A stretch of DNA of 64,000 bases from Sphingobacterium psychroaquaticum. Its GTDB lineage: Bacteria; Bacteroidota; Bacteroidia; Sphingobacteriales; Sphingobacteriaceae. The translations under genes were made by a program, and so were the position numbers. The stretch's first letter is position 1; the number at the start of each line of letters is the position of its first letter. The DNA is taken from contig NZ_FXAU01000004.1 in the NCBI RefSeq assembly GCF_900177625.1, forward strand, positions 1-64,000, read 5' to 3'. Below the pieces are notes generated by a model. It worked only from the letters and a program-made list of their open reading frames with translations. It did no database searches and was not told the origin of the DNA. Of the stretch, positions 26,250-36,492 are shown one piece after another.

Positions 26250-28124
26250 CTACCCTTCTACTTCTCTATTATTTTGCTTATTCCACTCATTCTGAATGCG
26301 TACCGCTTCTTCGTTACCTTCGAAGTCGTGCGCCTGATTTGAGCTCATAGTCTCAGAGAATGGTGTTGTTTGTGGAATAAAGTCTGTGTCATGCCCAGGC
26401 TTACTGTAGTCATATGGCCAACGGTATACTGTAGGGATCTCTCCTGGCCAGTTACCATGGATATGCTCTACTGGTGTAGTCCACTCTAATGTATTTGATT
26501 GCCAAGGGTTTTGTGACGCTTTCTTACCAGTCCAAATCGAAGCGAAGAAATTCCAAAGGAAAGCCACTTGACCTAAACCTGCAATAATCGCTGCCCAAGT
26601 AATTAACAAGTTAACAGATACCCATTTCTCCATGAAAGGGAATGCGGTAAACGCGTAGTAACGACGTGGAACGCCATCAATACCCATAAAGTGCATTGGG
26701 AAGAATACTAAATATGCACCAATAAATGTTAACCAGAAGTGCAAGTAACCTAATTTAGTATCCATCATACGACCGAACATCTTAGGGTACCAGTGGTACA
26801 CACCACATAACATACCAAATATAGATGCTGATCCCATTACTAAGTGGAAGTGGGCTACAACGAAGTAAGTATCGTGCAAGTTGATATCTAATGCAGCGTT
26901 ACCTAAGTACAATCCTGTTAAACCACCAGACACGAAGAAAGAAACCATACCGATTGCAAACATCATTGCTGGAGTAAAACGGATGTTACCTCTCCATAAT
27001 GTCGCAATGTAGTTAAATGCTTTTACCGCTGAAGGTACAGCAATAATCAATGTTGTAATCATAAATACACCACCTAAGAACGGATTCATACCCGTAACGA
27101 ACATGTGGTGACCCCATACGATAAAAGATAATACTGTAATACCCACCAACGAATAAACCATCGCATGGTAACCAAAGATTGGTTTACGTGAGTTAGTCGA
27201 GATAACCTCAGATGTAAGACCTAATGCAGGCATTACTACGATATATACCTCTGGGTGACCTAAGAACCAGAACAAGTGTTGGAACAAGATAGGTGAACCA
27301 CCTTCATTTGGTAAAATTTGTCCTTGAACTACTAAATCAGAAAGGTAAAATGATGTTCCTACTGAACGGTCAAAGAACAATAAAACAACCGCAGATACAA
27401 GAACTGGGAATGAAAGTAAACCAACAATGGCAGTTAAGAAGAAAGACCAAATAGTCAATGGCATTCTCCAAAGATCCATACCTTTAGTACGCATGTTCAA
27501 AATTGTACTGATATAGTTTACACCACCTAATACCTGAGATGCGATAAACAACGTCATACTAACTAACCAAAGCGTCATCCCCAATCCAGAACCGGAGATT
27601 GCTGTCGGTACCGCGGAGAGCGGTGGATAGATTGTCCAACCAGCTGCTGCAGGACCACTTTCAACAAAGAAAGAAGCAACCATGATAACACAAGCAACAA
27701 AGAAGAACCAGTAAGATAACATGTTCATCAATGGCGATGCCATATCACGAGCACCAATTTGGTAAGGAATAAGAAGGTTACTAAATGTACCTGATAAACC
27801 CGCCGTTAATACGAAGAAAACCATCATGGTACCGTGGATAGTAACCAACGACAAAAAGAAGTCGGGTTTAATACGACCACCTTCGGCCCATTTACCTAAA
27901 AATATTTCTAAAATCGGGAATTCTTTATCCGGCCACGCGAGTTGGATACGGAATAGAATCGAAAGCACCATAGCGAAGACTGCCATCACAATACCTGTGA
28001 TCAAAAATTGCTTCGCAATCATTTTGTGGTCTTGACTAAATATGTATTTAGTTAAGAATGTCTCATGATGGTGATCATGTGAATCATGATGCGCTGCGCC
28101 GTGCGATATAACTGTACTTGACAT
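26250..28124 (-). CDS. ctaD: Cytochrome c oxidase subunit I
   Basis: Catalytic subunit of the aa3-type terminal oxidase holding heme a and the heme a3-CuB centre, which reduces O2 to water and pumps protons. At 624 aa it is full length. FLGHPEVYIVVMP contains the His-Tyr crosslink of CuB, WGHHMFVTGM the two other CuB histidines, and HDTYFVVAHFHLVMG the heme a3 and heme a ligands. The N-terminus is His-rich (HGAAHHDSHDHHHE), a trait shared with subunit IV and ActF. It lies just after subunit II. Confidence 0.97.
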   Translation of the reverse strand: MSSTVISHGAAHHDSHDHHHETFLTKYIFSQDHKMIAKQFLITGIVMAVFAMVLSILFRIQLAWPDKEFPILEIFLGKWAEGGRIKPDFFLSLVTIHGTMMVFFVLTAGLSGTFSNLLIPYQIGARDMASPLMNMLSYWFFFVACVIMVASFFVESGPAAAGWTIYPPLSAVPTAISGSGLGMTLWLVSMTLFIASQVLGGVNYISTILNMRTKGMDLWRMPLTIWSFFLTAIVGLLSFPVLVSAVVLLFFDRSVGTSFYLSDLVVQGQILPNEGGSPILFQHLFWFLGHPEVYIVVMPALGLTSEVISTNSRKPIFGYHAMVYSLVGITVLSFIVWGHHMFVTGMNPFLGGVFMITTLIIAVPSAVKAFNYIATLWRGNIRFTPAMMFAIGMVSFFVSGGLTGLYLGNAALDINLHDTYFVVAHFHLVMGSASIFGMLCGVYHWYPKMFGRMMDTKLGYLHFWLTFIGAYLVFFPMHFMGIDGVPRRYYAFTAFPFMEKWVSVNLLITWAAIIAGLGQVAFLWNFFASIWTGKKASQNPWQSNTLEWTTPVEHIHGNWPGEIPTVYRWPYDYSKPGHDTDFIPQTTPFSETMSSNQAHDFEGNEEAVRIQNEWNKQNNREVEG

Positions 28125-28151
28125 ATTCGTTTAATAAATTCTTATCTCAAA

Positions 28152-29471
28152 TTAATTTAATGAAGCAGTAGTAAGCTCCTTAGCTTCTGATGATTCTAAA
28201 GCGCTATACTCCTTTTGCAAATCTTCAGTAAAATACTTGTTCTGTTTGCTTAACCACTCTTTGTATTCCGCTTCCGTAACAACGATTACTTTCTTCTGCA
28301 TGTTCCAGTGACCAGAACCACAGATCTTCGCACACAACATCACGTAATCATATTTTGGATCGTTCATACGCTCACGCATTTCTTCTGTTGTAACCGTAGG
28401 TGTAAACTGGAAATAGTTAGTCATACCCGGTACCGCATTGATTTGAACACGGAAATCAGGAATATAGAACGAGTGAATAATATCTTTAGATACGATATGG
28501 AAACGCACAGATTTATTAACCGGAATAACAATATCTGATGCCTGAATATCATCCCATGCCGATTTATCACTAAAATCGATACCATAAGAGTTTAATGGTG
28601 TAGTCAATTTGTAGTTACGTTTACCAATTTTGCCATCAGCACCTGGGTAACGTACTTGCCATTGAAACTGCTCCCCTAAAACCTCTACCTGTAACGCAGA
28701 TTTTTGCAAATCTTCAGGAATGTTAGTGATAGATCTCCATGTGAAGAAACCGAACAATACTAATACCGTAAGAACAACAGCAGGTACAATCGTCCAGATA
28801 CGTTCGATTGTATCGTTGTGCGGATAGAAGTAAGCCTTCTTATCTGCACGCATTCTGTAGATATAGGTAAACGACAATAATAAGATGTGAACAATTACCA
28901 ATACAATTGTAATAATGATTGTAGTAATAATAAACATCGTATCAATACGCGCACCATGTTCCGTTACTGCGGGTCTCCATGACCATGCTCCCCATACGGC
29001 ATACCCGTAATAGATGAAAGCTAAGAACAATATCAAAAAGATGAACAACAATACGGCTTGAAACGTATTATTTGCTAATGGATTGAACTTACCATTCATT
29101 TTACGCGTTAGATCGTAAATAGAAAGGACTTTTAAAACGACAGCTACAATCGTACAAACTACCAAAAACAATAAAATGTAGTAGGTTAAGTTTTTGTACG
29201 CTTGTGGATCAATCTGTTTTACTTCTTCTGGTGCCGCAGTTGTCGCTGCTACCGTAGCACCTGCTGCCGCAGCAACCGTTGTATCAGTAGCGGCAGCTGT
29301 GGTAGCCGCAGCAGTATCGGTTGCCGCCGCTGCTTCAGTCACAGCGACTACAGTAGTATCTTTAGCTACTGAATCTTGTTGCGTTGCAAAGCTAGGCGTA
29401 GCGAAAAATAATCCTACGGCTAGTAAGCATCCCAAAACGGCTTTAAATCTGTTATTTATGTTAAATTTCAT
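28152..29471 (-). CDS. ctaC: Cytochrome c oxidase subunit II with Ala/Thr-rich extension
   Basis: Receives electrons at the binuclear CuA centre. The CuA motif CAKICGSGHWNM in the C-terminal cupredoxin domain (about 380-392) is complete. At 439 aa it is longer than usual: a signal peptide (1-29) is followed by a low-complexity Ala/Thr/Val/Asp stretch (about 35-80) and then three membrane helices (about 93-113, 134-158 and 177-205), with a fourth near 230. There is no fused cytochrome c domain, so it is not a caa3 subunit II. Electrons probably come from ActE or ActA of the adjacent complex. Confidence 0.94.
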   Translation of the reverse strand: MKFNINNRFKAVLGCLLAVGLFFATPSFATQQDSVAKDTTVVAVTEAAAATDTAAATTAAATDTTVAAAAGATVAATTAAPEEVKQIDPQAYKNLTYYILLFLVVCTIVAVVLKVLSIYDLTRKMNGKFNPLANNTFQAVLLFIFLILFLAFIYYGYAVWGAWSWRPAVTEHGARIDTMFIITTIIITIVLVIVHILLLSFTYIYRMRADKKAYFYPHNDTIERIWTIVPAVVLTVLVLFGFFTWRSITNIPEDLQKSALQVEVLGEQFQWQVRYPGADGKIGKRNYKLTTPLNSYGIDFSDKSAWDDIQASDIVIPVNKSVRFHIVSKDIIHSFYIPDFRVQINAVPGMTNYFQFTPTVTTEEMRERMNDPKYDYVMLCAKICGSGHWNMQKKVIVVTEAEYKEWLSKQNKYFTEDLQKEYSALESSEAKELTTASLN

Positions 29472-29513
29472 TTCTTATTATGACGTTTAAACGTATTTTA
29501 CAACGATTAGAAA

Positions 29514-30749
29514 TTATAGTTGATGATGTAAACTTTCATCTAAGAATGGATGATTCTTAGGTGCTAATGGATGCTTGCTAAGTTTCGTCATGACCAAGAA
29601 AGTAAACAAACCAACAAAACCAATAGCTGTACCAATTTCCACAAAACCAAAACCACGGTGTGCTTCAACTGTTCCTGGCATAATCATGATATAATAATCT
29701 AACCAGTGACCGCAAAGTAACAAAATTGCCACGAACAACATCATTCCTTGTTTACGCTTTGCATCACGATCAACTAACAACAACAATGGTGCTAAGAAGT
29801 TGATGATAATACTTAACCAGAACCAAGGTTTGTATTCAGGCTCCCATCTTTTGTAAAAATAAACTGTTTCCTCTGGAATGTTAGAATACCAAATCAACAT
29901 GAATTGTGCAAACCAAACATACGTCCAGAAAATAGAGAAACCAAACATAAGCTTACCTAAATCGTGTAAGTGGTTTTCATTAACCCATGATAGGTAACCT
30001 GCTTTTTTCACTAAAATAGTAATTACAACGATCGTAGCGATACCACTCACCCACATAGCGGCGAAGTTGTACCATCCGAACATAGTCGAGAACCAGTGTG
30101 CCTCTAGCGACATAATAGTATCAAACGACCAAATAGGTGTTGTAAAACCAAAGATAACTAAGAAAATCGCAGATAACTTAAAGCTCTGTTTGTACGAGTT
30201 CAAACCACCTTCTAAATCTTCTTTGTATGACAACTTCGCTAAAATTACTGCGAAGATGCTATACGTTCCCATAAAGATCACTTGACGGATCAAGAAACCT
30301 GGTACATTCAAGAACGTAGATTTTCCTGCTACTAATTTATCAAAATTAGGGCTGTTCGGATCTGTAAGTCCGTCAGCATGCCAATGGTGATATAAGTTGT
30401 GTGTAGTTAATCCTAATCCTACGATTAAAAGTAGAATTAAAGCCGCAATCGGCAATATACTTGCCATAGCTTGCGGAATACGAATCAAACCAGCAGACCA
30501 GCCTGATTGTGTAACCATCTGAAGCGCTACGAAGAAAGCTCCAGCTGCACATACACAAGTAAAATAATAACCCATCAATAATAGGTTAGCGTATGTACGT
30601 TCAACCATAATATGGTCACTTGACATGAGGCCTATAACAATTGCTATAACGCCTACGGCAATTCCAACAAGACTTAGTATCTTTCCGATACCAGCAAATT
30701 GAAATCTCTCGCTGAAATTATAATCGTGATGATGATTGTGAGTTCCCAT
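29514..30749 (-). CDS. actF: Alternative complex III subunit ActF
   Basis: Polytopic membrane subunit of the quinol:cytochrome c oxidoreductase, 411 aa with about ten helices, NrfD-like and paralogous to ActC. Recognisable elements are SLEAHWFSTMFGWYNFAAMW and YYIMIMPG. The N-terminus is His-rich (MGTHNHHHDYN). ActF lacks the well-defined quinol site of ActC and may contribute to proton movement. It closes the act cluster and is followed by the oxidase genes. Confidence 0.9.
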   Translation of the reverse strand: MGTHNHHHDYNFSERFQFAGIGKILSLVGIAVGVIAIVIGLMSSDHIMVERTYANLLLMGYYFTCVCAAGAFFVALQMVTQSGWSAGLIRIPQAMASILPIAALILLLIVGLGLTTHNLYHHWHADGLTDPNSPNFDKLVAGKSTFLNVPGFLIRQVIFMGTYSIFAVILAKLSYKEDLEGGLNSYKQSFKLSAIFLVIFGFTTPIWSFDTIMSLEAHWFSTMFGWYNFAAMWVSGIATIVVITILVKKAGYLSWVNENHLHDLGKLMFGFSIFWTYVWFAQFMLIWYSNIPEETVYFYKRWEPEYKPWFWLSIIINFLAPLLLLVDRDAKRKQGMMLFVAILLLCGHWLDYYIMIMPGTVEAHRGFGFVEIGTAIGFVGLFTFLVMTKLSKHPLAPKNHPFLDESLHHQL

Positions 30750-30768
30750 TTATTATATTGATGTTAGA

Positions 30769-31398
30769 TTATTTTTTTTGTAATTCATGAACATACATAA
30801 CCACTTGCCAACGTTCTTCAGGTGACAATTGAGAAGCGTGTGAGCCCATGGTGTTATGTCCATAGTAAATAGTATGATAAATTTTACCATCTGTCAAGTC
30901 GCTCATCAAACCTCCACGTGAAGAGTTAGCTGCATCGGATTTCGCATACGATGGTGGCGGCGGGAAATTCTCCAACTGACGTTTTCCACGTGAATCCTCT
31001 ACGCTTCTATCTTTTGTCAATGGACCATCACCTTTACCATCTTTACCATGACAAACCGCACAGTAAGTATGGAATAATGCATCGCCTTTAGCTAAGTTTT
31101 CTTTGGTTACAGCTAGTGGGCTTGTAAGCTCTCTACCCGCACGCTCATACTCTTCTAAAGAATTAGCGAACTCAAAACGCTCAAAACCGATTGGTGTCGT
31201 ACCTGATGGCGGCAATTGCGCAGTGATATTATTTTTAAAATTATTGTTTGGCTGATCCGGGTTATAAGCGATCGGATCATACATATTTCTGGAGAATTCC
31301 CATCCTGTACTACGCTTTGTTCCATCTCCACAGCTAGAAACTACTGCCGCTAATGCGAAAGCAGCACATACAGATCCAAGAAAATTCTTCTTATTCAT
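30769..31398 (-). CDS. actE: Alternative complex III monoheme cytochrome c lipoprotein ActE
   Basis: Monoheme cytochrome c with CAVCHGKDGKGDGP (heme attachment) and a methionine ligand probably in HNTMGSHASQ. I chose the ATG at 31398, not 31434, because it gives a clean lipoprotein signal ending VVSSC and avoids most of the overlap with actD. ActE is a lipid-anchored electron carrier between ActA and the oxidase. At about 209 aa it fits the family. It lies in act gene order A-B-C-D-E-F. Confidence 0.9.
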   Translation of the reverse strand: MNKKNFLGSVCAAFALAAVVSSCGDGTKRSTGWEFSRNMYDPIAYNPDQPNNNFKNNITAQLPPSGTTPIGFERFEFANSLEEYERAGRELTSPLAVTKENLAKGDALFHTYCAVCHGKDGKGDGPLTKDRSVEDSRGKRQLENFPPPPSYAKSDAANSSRGGLMSDLTDGKIYHTIYYGHNTMGSHASQLSPEERWQVVMYVHELQKK

Positions 31399-31927
31399 AG
31401 CTAACATATTTTCTTTCATTGTATTTAACTTCAACAGCTCCTGCTTCTTTCAACAACGATTCCACCAAGGCGTGATCTGCATTTTCTTTCGCATCAATTG
31501 CGATAATAAAACGATCGTCAGAAGCACGTAGATCCATTACACGTGGTGCACGTCCTGGGAACAAATGGTTACGGTAAAAGAATGTCGCAACCATACCTAA
31601 GGCACACAACAAGATCGTAACCTCAAATGTAACCGGAACAAAGTTTGGCAACGGCAATGATGGTTTACCACCAATATTCATCGGCCAATCGTGTGCCATT
31701 GTGAAATACAACAAGCTAAACCCTAAACATGTTCCTAATGCACCAAAAACAAATGCTGCAATAGGTAAACGAGATGGTTTAACACCTAGCTTCGCCTCGA
31801 TACCGTGGATAGGCATTGGTGTAAAACAATCATATATGCTGATATTGTTTGCTTGCAATTTATCAATCCCATGCATCATTTCATCGGGATCAGCAAAACT
31901 ACCTAATATATATTTTGTATTGCTCAT
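31391..31927 (-). CDS. actD: Alternative complex III subunit ActD (DUF3341)
   Basis: DUF3341 protein of 178 aa with two membrane helices (about 58-80 and 98-120) between cytoplasmic-type ends. GSFADPDEMMHGIDKL and YDCFTPMPIHGIE are DUF3341 signatures. It is a structural subunit of the Act complex without cofactors. The end overlaps the region of the alternative actE start. Confidence 0.92.
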   Translation of the reverse strand: MSNTKYILGSFADPDEMMHGIDKLQANNISIYDCFTPMPIHGIEAKLGVKPSRLPIAAFVFGALGTCLGFSLLYFTMAHDWPMNIGGKPSLPLPNFVPVTFEVTILLCALGMVATFFYRNHLFPGRAPRVMDLRASDDRFIIAIDAKENADHALVESLLKEAGAVEVKYNERKYVSYE

Positions 31928-31932
31928 TGCTA

Positions 31933-33414
31933 TTATTTTTGTTTTAATGCGTTAATGTCTTCTTCTGATACCGTATCATACTTCTTCAACGAGTTCGCAA
32001 AGAACTCTACTTGCTCAGCAGGGAAAGCACCTTCTTGCGCCAATTTAGTTTTATGTTGTAAACTAGATGACTTCAATAATAATTTAACCTCTGCAATCGC
32101 AATACCTGGTAAGAAACGTAAGAACAATAAGAACAACGTAAAGAATAAACCAATAGATCCAATGAAGATACCTACGTCCACCCAAGTTGGGTAGAACATC
32201 GCCCATGACGATGGAAGGTAATCTCTATGTAAAGAGGTAACGATAATTACGAAACGTTCGAACCACATACCGATATTTACGATGATAGATAATACCCAAG
32301 AAATCGGAATACTTGTACGGATCTTTTTGAACCAGAACAACTGTGGTGAAATTACGTTACACGTCATCATTGCCCAGTAAGCCCAAGCATACGGACCAGC
32401 AATACGGTTTTCGAATGCATACATTTCGTATTCTGAACCAGAGTACCATGCGATGAAAAGCTCTGTTAAGTAAGCAACACCTACGATAGATCCTGTTACC
32501 ATAATGATTTTGTTCATCGACTCAATGTGGAACATTGTGATGTAGTCCTCAAAGTTCATTACTTTACGTAAAATCAAAAGTAAGGTCTGTACCATCGCAA
32601 AACCAGAGAAGATCGCACCCGCAACGAAATATGGCGGGAAGATCGTGGTATGCCATCCTGGGATTACAGAAGTTGCAAAGTCCATGGATACAATCGTGTG
32701 TACAGAAAGTACAAGTGGTGTAGAGATACCAGCTAAAATCAAGGAAACGATCTCAAAACGCTGCCAGCTTTTAACCGAACCGTTCCATCCGAAAGATAAA
32801 ACGCTGTATACCTTTTGTTTCAAACCAGTTGCACGGTCACGTACAGATGCGATATCTGGTAAAAGACCACAGTACCAGAACACTAATGATACAGTGAAGT
32901 ATGTAGAGATCGCAAACGCATCCCATACAAGTGGAGAGTTAAAGTTTACCCACAAAGAACCGAATTGGTTTGGAAGTGGGAAGATCCAATACGCCAACCA
33001 AGGACGTCCCATGTGTGCTACAACATACGTAGCGGCACAGATAACGGCGAAGATCGTCATCGCCTCTGCGGAACGGTTGATGGAGTTACGCCAGTTTTGG
33101 CGGAAAAGTAATAATACGGCTGAAATCAACGTTCCGGCGTGACCGATACCTACCCACCATACGAAGTCGGTGATATCCCAAGCCCAGCCTACAGTTTTAT
33201 TCAGACCCCAAGCGCCGATACCTGTCCAAAAAGTATATCCAACACTCACAACCCATAACATAGCGCCTAATACAGCAACGGTAAAACCGATCCACCAGGC
33301 CTTGTTAGGTTTATTTTCAACCGGAAGCAAGATATCATCAGTCACTTTTGCGTAAGTGATGTTCTTGCCGGTTACTAAAGGTTCTCTTAATATTGATTCG
33401 TTATGCGATGACAT
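31933..33414 (-). CDS. actC: Alternative complex III quinol-binding subunit ActC (NrfD family)
   Basis: NrfD/PsrC-type membrane subunit with about ten helices, 493 aa. ActC carries the main quinol oxidation site, with electrons passing to the ActB iron-sulfur clusters. [19 protein letters not shown] and [12 protein letters not shown] are typical. It lies 28 bases after actB. Confidence 0.94.
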   Translation of the reverse strand: MSSHNESILREPLVTGKNITYAKVTDDILLPVENKPNKAWWIGFTVAVLGAMLWVVSVGYTFWTGIGAWGLNKTVGWAWDITDFVWWVGIGHAGTLISAVLLLFRQNWRNSINRSAEAMTIFAVICAATYVVAHMGRPWLAYWIFPLPNQFGSLWVNFNSPLVWDAFAISTYFTVSLVFWYCGLLPDIASVRDRATGLKQKVYSVLSFGWNGSVKSWQRFEIVSLILAGISTPLVLSVHTIVSMDFATSVIPGWHTTIFPPYFVAGAIFSGFAMVQTLLLILRKVMNFEDYITMFHIESMNKIIMVTGSIVGVAYLTELFIAWYSGSEYEMYAFENRIAGPYAWAYWAMMTCNVISPQLFWFKKIRTSIPISWVLSIIVNIGMWFERFVIIVTSLHRDYLPSSWAMFYPTWVDVGIFIGSIGLFFTLFLLFLRFLPGIAIAEVKLLLKSSSLQHKTKLAQEGAFPAEQVEFFANSLKKYDTVSEEDINALKQK

Positions 33415-33442
33415 AGTTTTTTTATTTCAAATTAGAATAAAA

Positions 33443-36400
33443 TTACGCTTCAAAAGTATTTCTAACTTTGGTCATGTAACCAATGTTCGGTTGAACATTA
33501 ATTTCTTCCAAGACGTAGTAAACACGCTCGTTACGTAGTGCTTTTGAAACTTCTGATTCTGGATCGTTCACATCACCAAAGATGATTGCATTTGCGGAAC
33601 AAGCTTCTTGACAAGCCATTTTCACATCGCCGTCTTTCAACTTGCGATTTTCCATCTTCGCGTGTAGTTTACCCGCTTGAATACGTTGAATACACATCGA
33701 ACATTTTTCCATTACCCCACGTGAACGTGTTGTAACATCAGGGTTCAATACTAATTGTGTAAACTCGTTGTTCAAGTAATTGTCAAAACGTGAATCATTC
33801 CAGTAGTTAAACCAGTTGAAACGACGCACTTTATATGGACAGTTGTTCGCACAGTAACGTGTACCGAAACAACGGTTGTAAGCCATATGGTTAAGACCTT
33901 CTGAAGAGTGTACCGTCGCTAATACTGGACATACCGTCTCACAAGGAGCATGGTCACAGTGCTGACACAACATTGGTTGGTGAACAACCGTTACACTTTC
34001 GTAATCTAGATCTGTTGCTTTAGCAATTTCTTTCTCTTTTGTAAGCTTCGCATCGCCAGCTTCTAATGTATAGTAACGGTCGATACGTAACCAGTGCATC
34101 TCACGACGACGACGAACCTCATCACGACCTACTACTGGAATATTGTTTTCAACATTACAAGCAACGATACAAGAACCACAACCCGTACAAGCATTCAAAT
34201 CGATTGCCATAACCCATTTGTGACCCGGCGACTCAAATTTATTCCATAAGTCATACGTCTTATGTGTATCAGAGAAACGACCAGATTCCGAGTTAGGATC
34301 TTTTAAATATTTAGCGAATGTCGTCTCACGGATAATGTTACGACCTTCAATAGTATGGTGTGTTTGTGTCTGTGCTAATTCATATGTAGCAGAAGCTTTT
34401 GTAACAGTGGCTTTCGCTTCAAACTGAACCGTTCCATTTGCTAAGCGAGCGAAAGGGAATGCATTCTTACCTACATCATTACCTGCTTTACCAACTTTAG
34501 TACGACCATAACCGACAGCAATAGAAACGGTGCCTAATGCTTGTCCTGGTTGCAATACAACTGGTAACTCTACCGCATAACCATTTGCTTCCACTTTAAC
34601 TGTACTGTTTTCACCTAATCCTAATTGCTCAGCAAATTTAGGGTTGATCGCAGCATAGTTGTCCCAAGTTACTTTTGAAACTGGATCAGGAAGCTCTTGC
34701 AAGTACGCGTTGTTCGCATAGCGACCGTCACGCATTACTGTAGATTCGTATAACTTCAATTCAACCTCACCTGCAACAGCTTTGGCTGCCGAAGCAATTG
34801 CTGCCGCAACAGCATTTACATCTACATTAGCTGTATAGGATGATCCTGTCTCCGAACCTTTGTAAACAAAACCTGTTTGCAATAATTCTTTCCAAGACTT
34901 ACCTGTTCCCGCTAAGATATTAGCTTCCCAATTCTGTTTAACAAAATCGTAGATGTTTGTGTTATCTCCAGCCCACACCAAGAAACTTTGCTCTGCTTGG
35001 CGTGTATTGAATACCGGGTTGATTGTTGGTTGAACGATGGTATAGTAACCCTCTTTTGCCGAAGCATCACCCCACGCTTCTAAGAACGTACATGTAGGAG
35101 CAATAGCTTTTAATTCAGAAGCTGTCTCGTCCGCACGATCCGAGAATGAAAGTGTAAACTCAACTTTAGAAAGTGCCGATTTAACATCAGCTGGTTTAAA
35201 GTAATCGTATACAGGGTTACTGTTTAAGAACAAAGCTACACCTACTTGACCAGCAGTTGCATTCGCTAAGAACTGCTGGAAAGCAGCATCAGAACCTTGG
35301 TATTTCTTCGCGAAATTATCTAAATCGATAATAGCTCCGTATGCACCTAAAGCAGTGTTGATTGCATTGGCTAACAATTGTACATTCACATCGTTAGAAC
35401 CTGCCACAACAACGGCATTTCCTTTAGCATTCACCAATTCTTTGGATGCTAAAGCAATTGCTGTTTGTGCTTTTTTATTGCTTACTCCACCTGCTAATGA
35501 TTGTCCTGTAATAGCGTTATACAAGGAAATTAAAACAGCACCTTCTTCTGATGGTTTGATGGCAATACGTACATCCGCATTTGAACCTGTCATGCTTAGA
35601 CCTGATTCAAACTGAATGTGACGTGACATCTGACCGTTTTTCAACGATTTGTAGTCACGGTTTTTGATATAGTCTTGTGTATGCTCCTCTCCTTCTAACC
35701 AAGATCCTAAGAAATCGGCTGCAACAGAAACAACAACATTTGCATTTTTAAAGTGGTAAGATGGCACGACAGCTTTACCGAAGCTTGCTTTGTTTGCTTC
35801 AATAATACCGCTGTATGATACGGCATCTACCTGCACTAAAGATGCAGTAGGGTATTTCGTCGTAAATTTCACAATTGCCGCTAGCATAGAAGGGCTATTC
35901 ACCGTACTTGCTACAACAGCAATTTGTTTTCCAGCTGCAGCTGCTTTATCTAAAGCAGCGATAACTGTACTGTCTAATTTCGACCATTCAACATCTTTAC
36001 CACCTACTTGTGGGTTCTGAAGCTTGGACATGTCGTACAAGTCCAATACCGAAGCTGCCGTTGTTGAATCTGTACCTTGATTTAAACCTATAGAGTTCGG
36101 GTTAGCCGCCAATGAAATAGGGCGTCCCTCACGTGTACGAACTAATACACTTTGTCCATTGAATGACGAAGCATAATAATTCGGGATTCCAGGAGTTACT
36201 TCTTCTGGTTTAATTATATAAGGTACTGCTTTATGAACAGGTGTACGATTACACGCTGCCAACGTAACAGCTCCTAAACCGAAACCTAAAGCTTTCAAGA
36301 AGTCACGACGAGGTGTCTTCGTACTCAAGCCGGCTTCATTTAATACATCTTCTACAGGAATAGATTCGGCAAACTCACCCTTACTACTTTCAACGAAAGC

Positions 36401-36454
36401 AGGTGTTTGTTGCAATTCTTCCAAACCTTTCCAATATTTTTTATTGCTATCCAT
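33443..36454 (-). CDS. actB: Alternative complex III iron-sulfur subunit ActB
   Basis: A 1003-aa fusion of a molybdopterin-oxidoreductase-like domain (about 80-740; in Act complexes this part carries no Mo cofactor) and a C-terminal ferredoxin-like domain. Four cysteine groups are seen: CTGCGSCIVACNVENN, CQHCDHAPCETVCPV, CFGTRYCANNCPYKVRR and CSMCIQRIQ with CQEACSANAI, consistent with three 4Fe-4S and one 3Fe-4S centre. A twin-arginine motif RRDFLKA lies unusually deep, at residues 49-55, and is followed by LAAC (Cys68), a possible lipidation site. It faces the periplasm and wires quinol oxidation to ActA. Confidence 0.95.
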   Translation of the reverse strand: MDSNKKYWKGLEELQQTPAFVESSKGEFAESIPVEDVLNEAGLSTKTPRRDFLKALGFGLGAVTLAACNRTPVHKAVPYIIKPEEVTPGIPNYYASSFNGQSVLVRTREGRPISLAANPNSIGLNQGTDSTTAASVLDLYDMSKLQNPQVGGKDVEWSKLDSTVIAALDKAAAAGKQIAVVASTVNSPSMLAAIVKFTTKYPTASLVQVDAVSYSGIIEANKASFGKAVVPSYHFKNANVVVSVAADFLGSWLEGEEHTQDYIKNRDYKSLKNGQMSRHIQFESGLSMTGSNADVRIAIKPSEEGAVLISLYNAITGQSLAGGVSNKKAQTAIALASKELVNAKGNAVVVAGSNDVNVQLLANAINTALGAYGAIIDLDNFAKKYQGSDAAFQQFLANATAGQVGVALFLNSNPVYDYFKPADVKSALSKVEFTLSFSDRADETASELKAIAPTCTFLEAWGDASAKEGYYTIVQPTINPVFNTRQAEQSFLVWAGDNTNIYDFVKQNWEANILAGTGKSWKELLQTGFVYKGSETGSSYTANVDVNAVAAAIASAAKAVAGEVELKLYESTVMRDGRYANNAYLQELPDPVSKVTWDNYAAINPKFAEQLGLGENSTVKVEANGYAVELPVVLQPGQALGTVSIAVGYGRTKVGKAGNDVGKNAFPFARLANGTVQFEAKATVTKASATYELAQTQTHHTIEGRNIIRETTFAKYLKDPNSESGRFSDTHKTYDLWNKFESPGHKWVMAIDLNACTGCGSCIVACNVENNIPVVGRDEVRRRREMHWLRIDRYYTLEAGDAKLTKEKEIAKATDLDYESVTVVHQPMLCQHCDHAPCETVCPVLATVHSSEGLNHMAYNRCFGTRYCANNCPYKVRRFNWFNYWNDSRFDNYLNNEFTQLVLNPDVTTRSRGVMEKCSMCIQRIQAGKLHAKMENRKLKDGDVKMACQEACSANAIIFGDVNDPESEVSKALRNERVYYVLEEINVQPNIGYMTKVRNTFEA

Positions 36455-36492
36455 TTAAGCTGTATATAAGATTGCGTATTCCAAATTAATTA

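Noticed and set aside
29194..29490. Ala/Val-rich plus-strand ORF
   Set aside because: It is the antisense shadow of the Ala/Thr-rich linker of oxidase subunit II.
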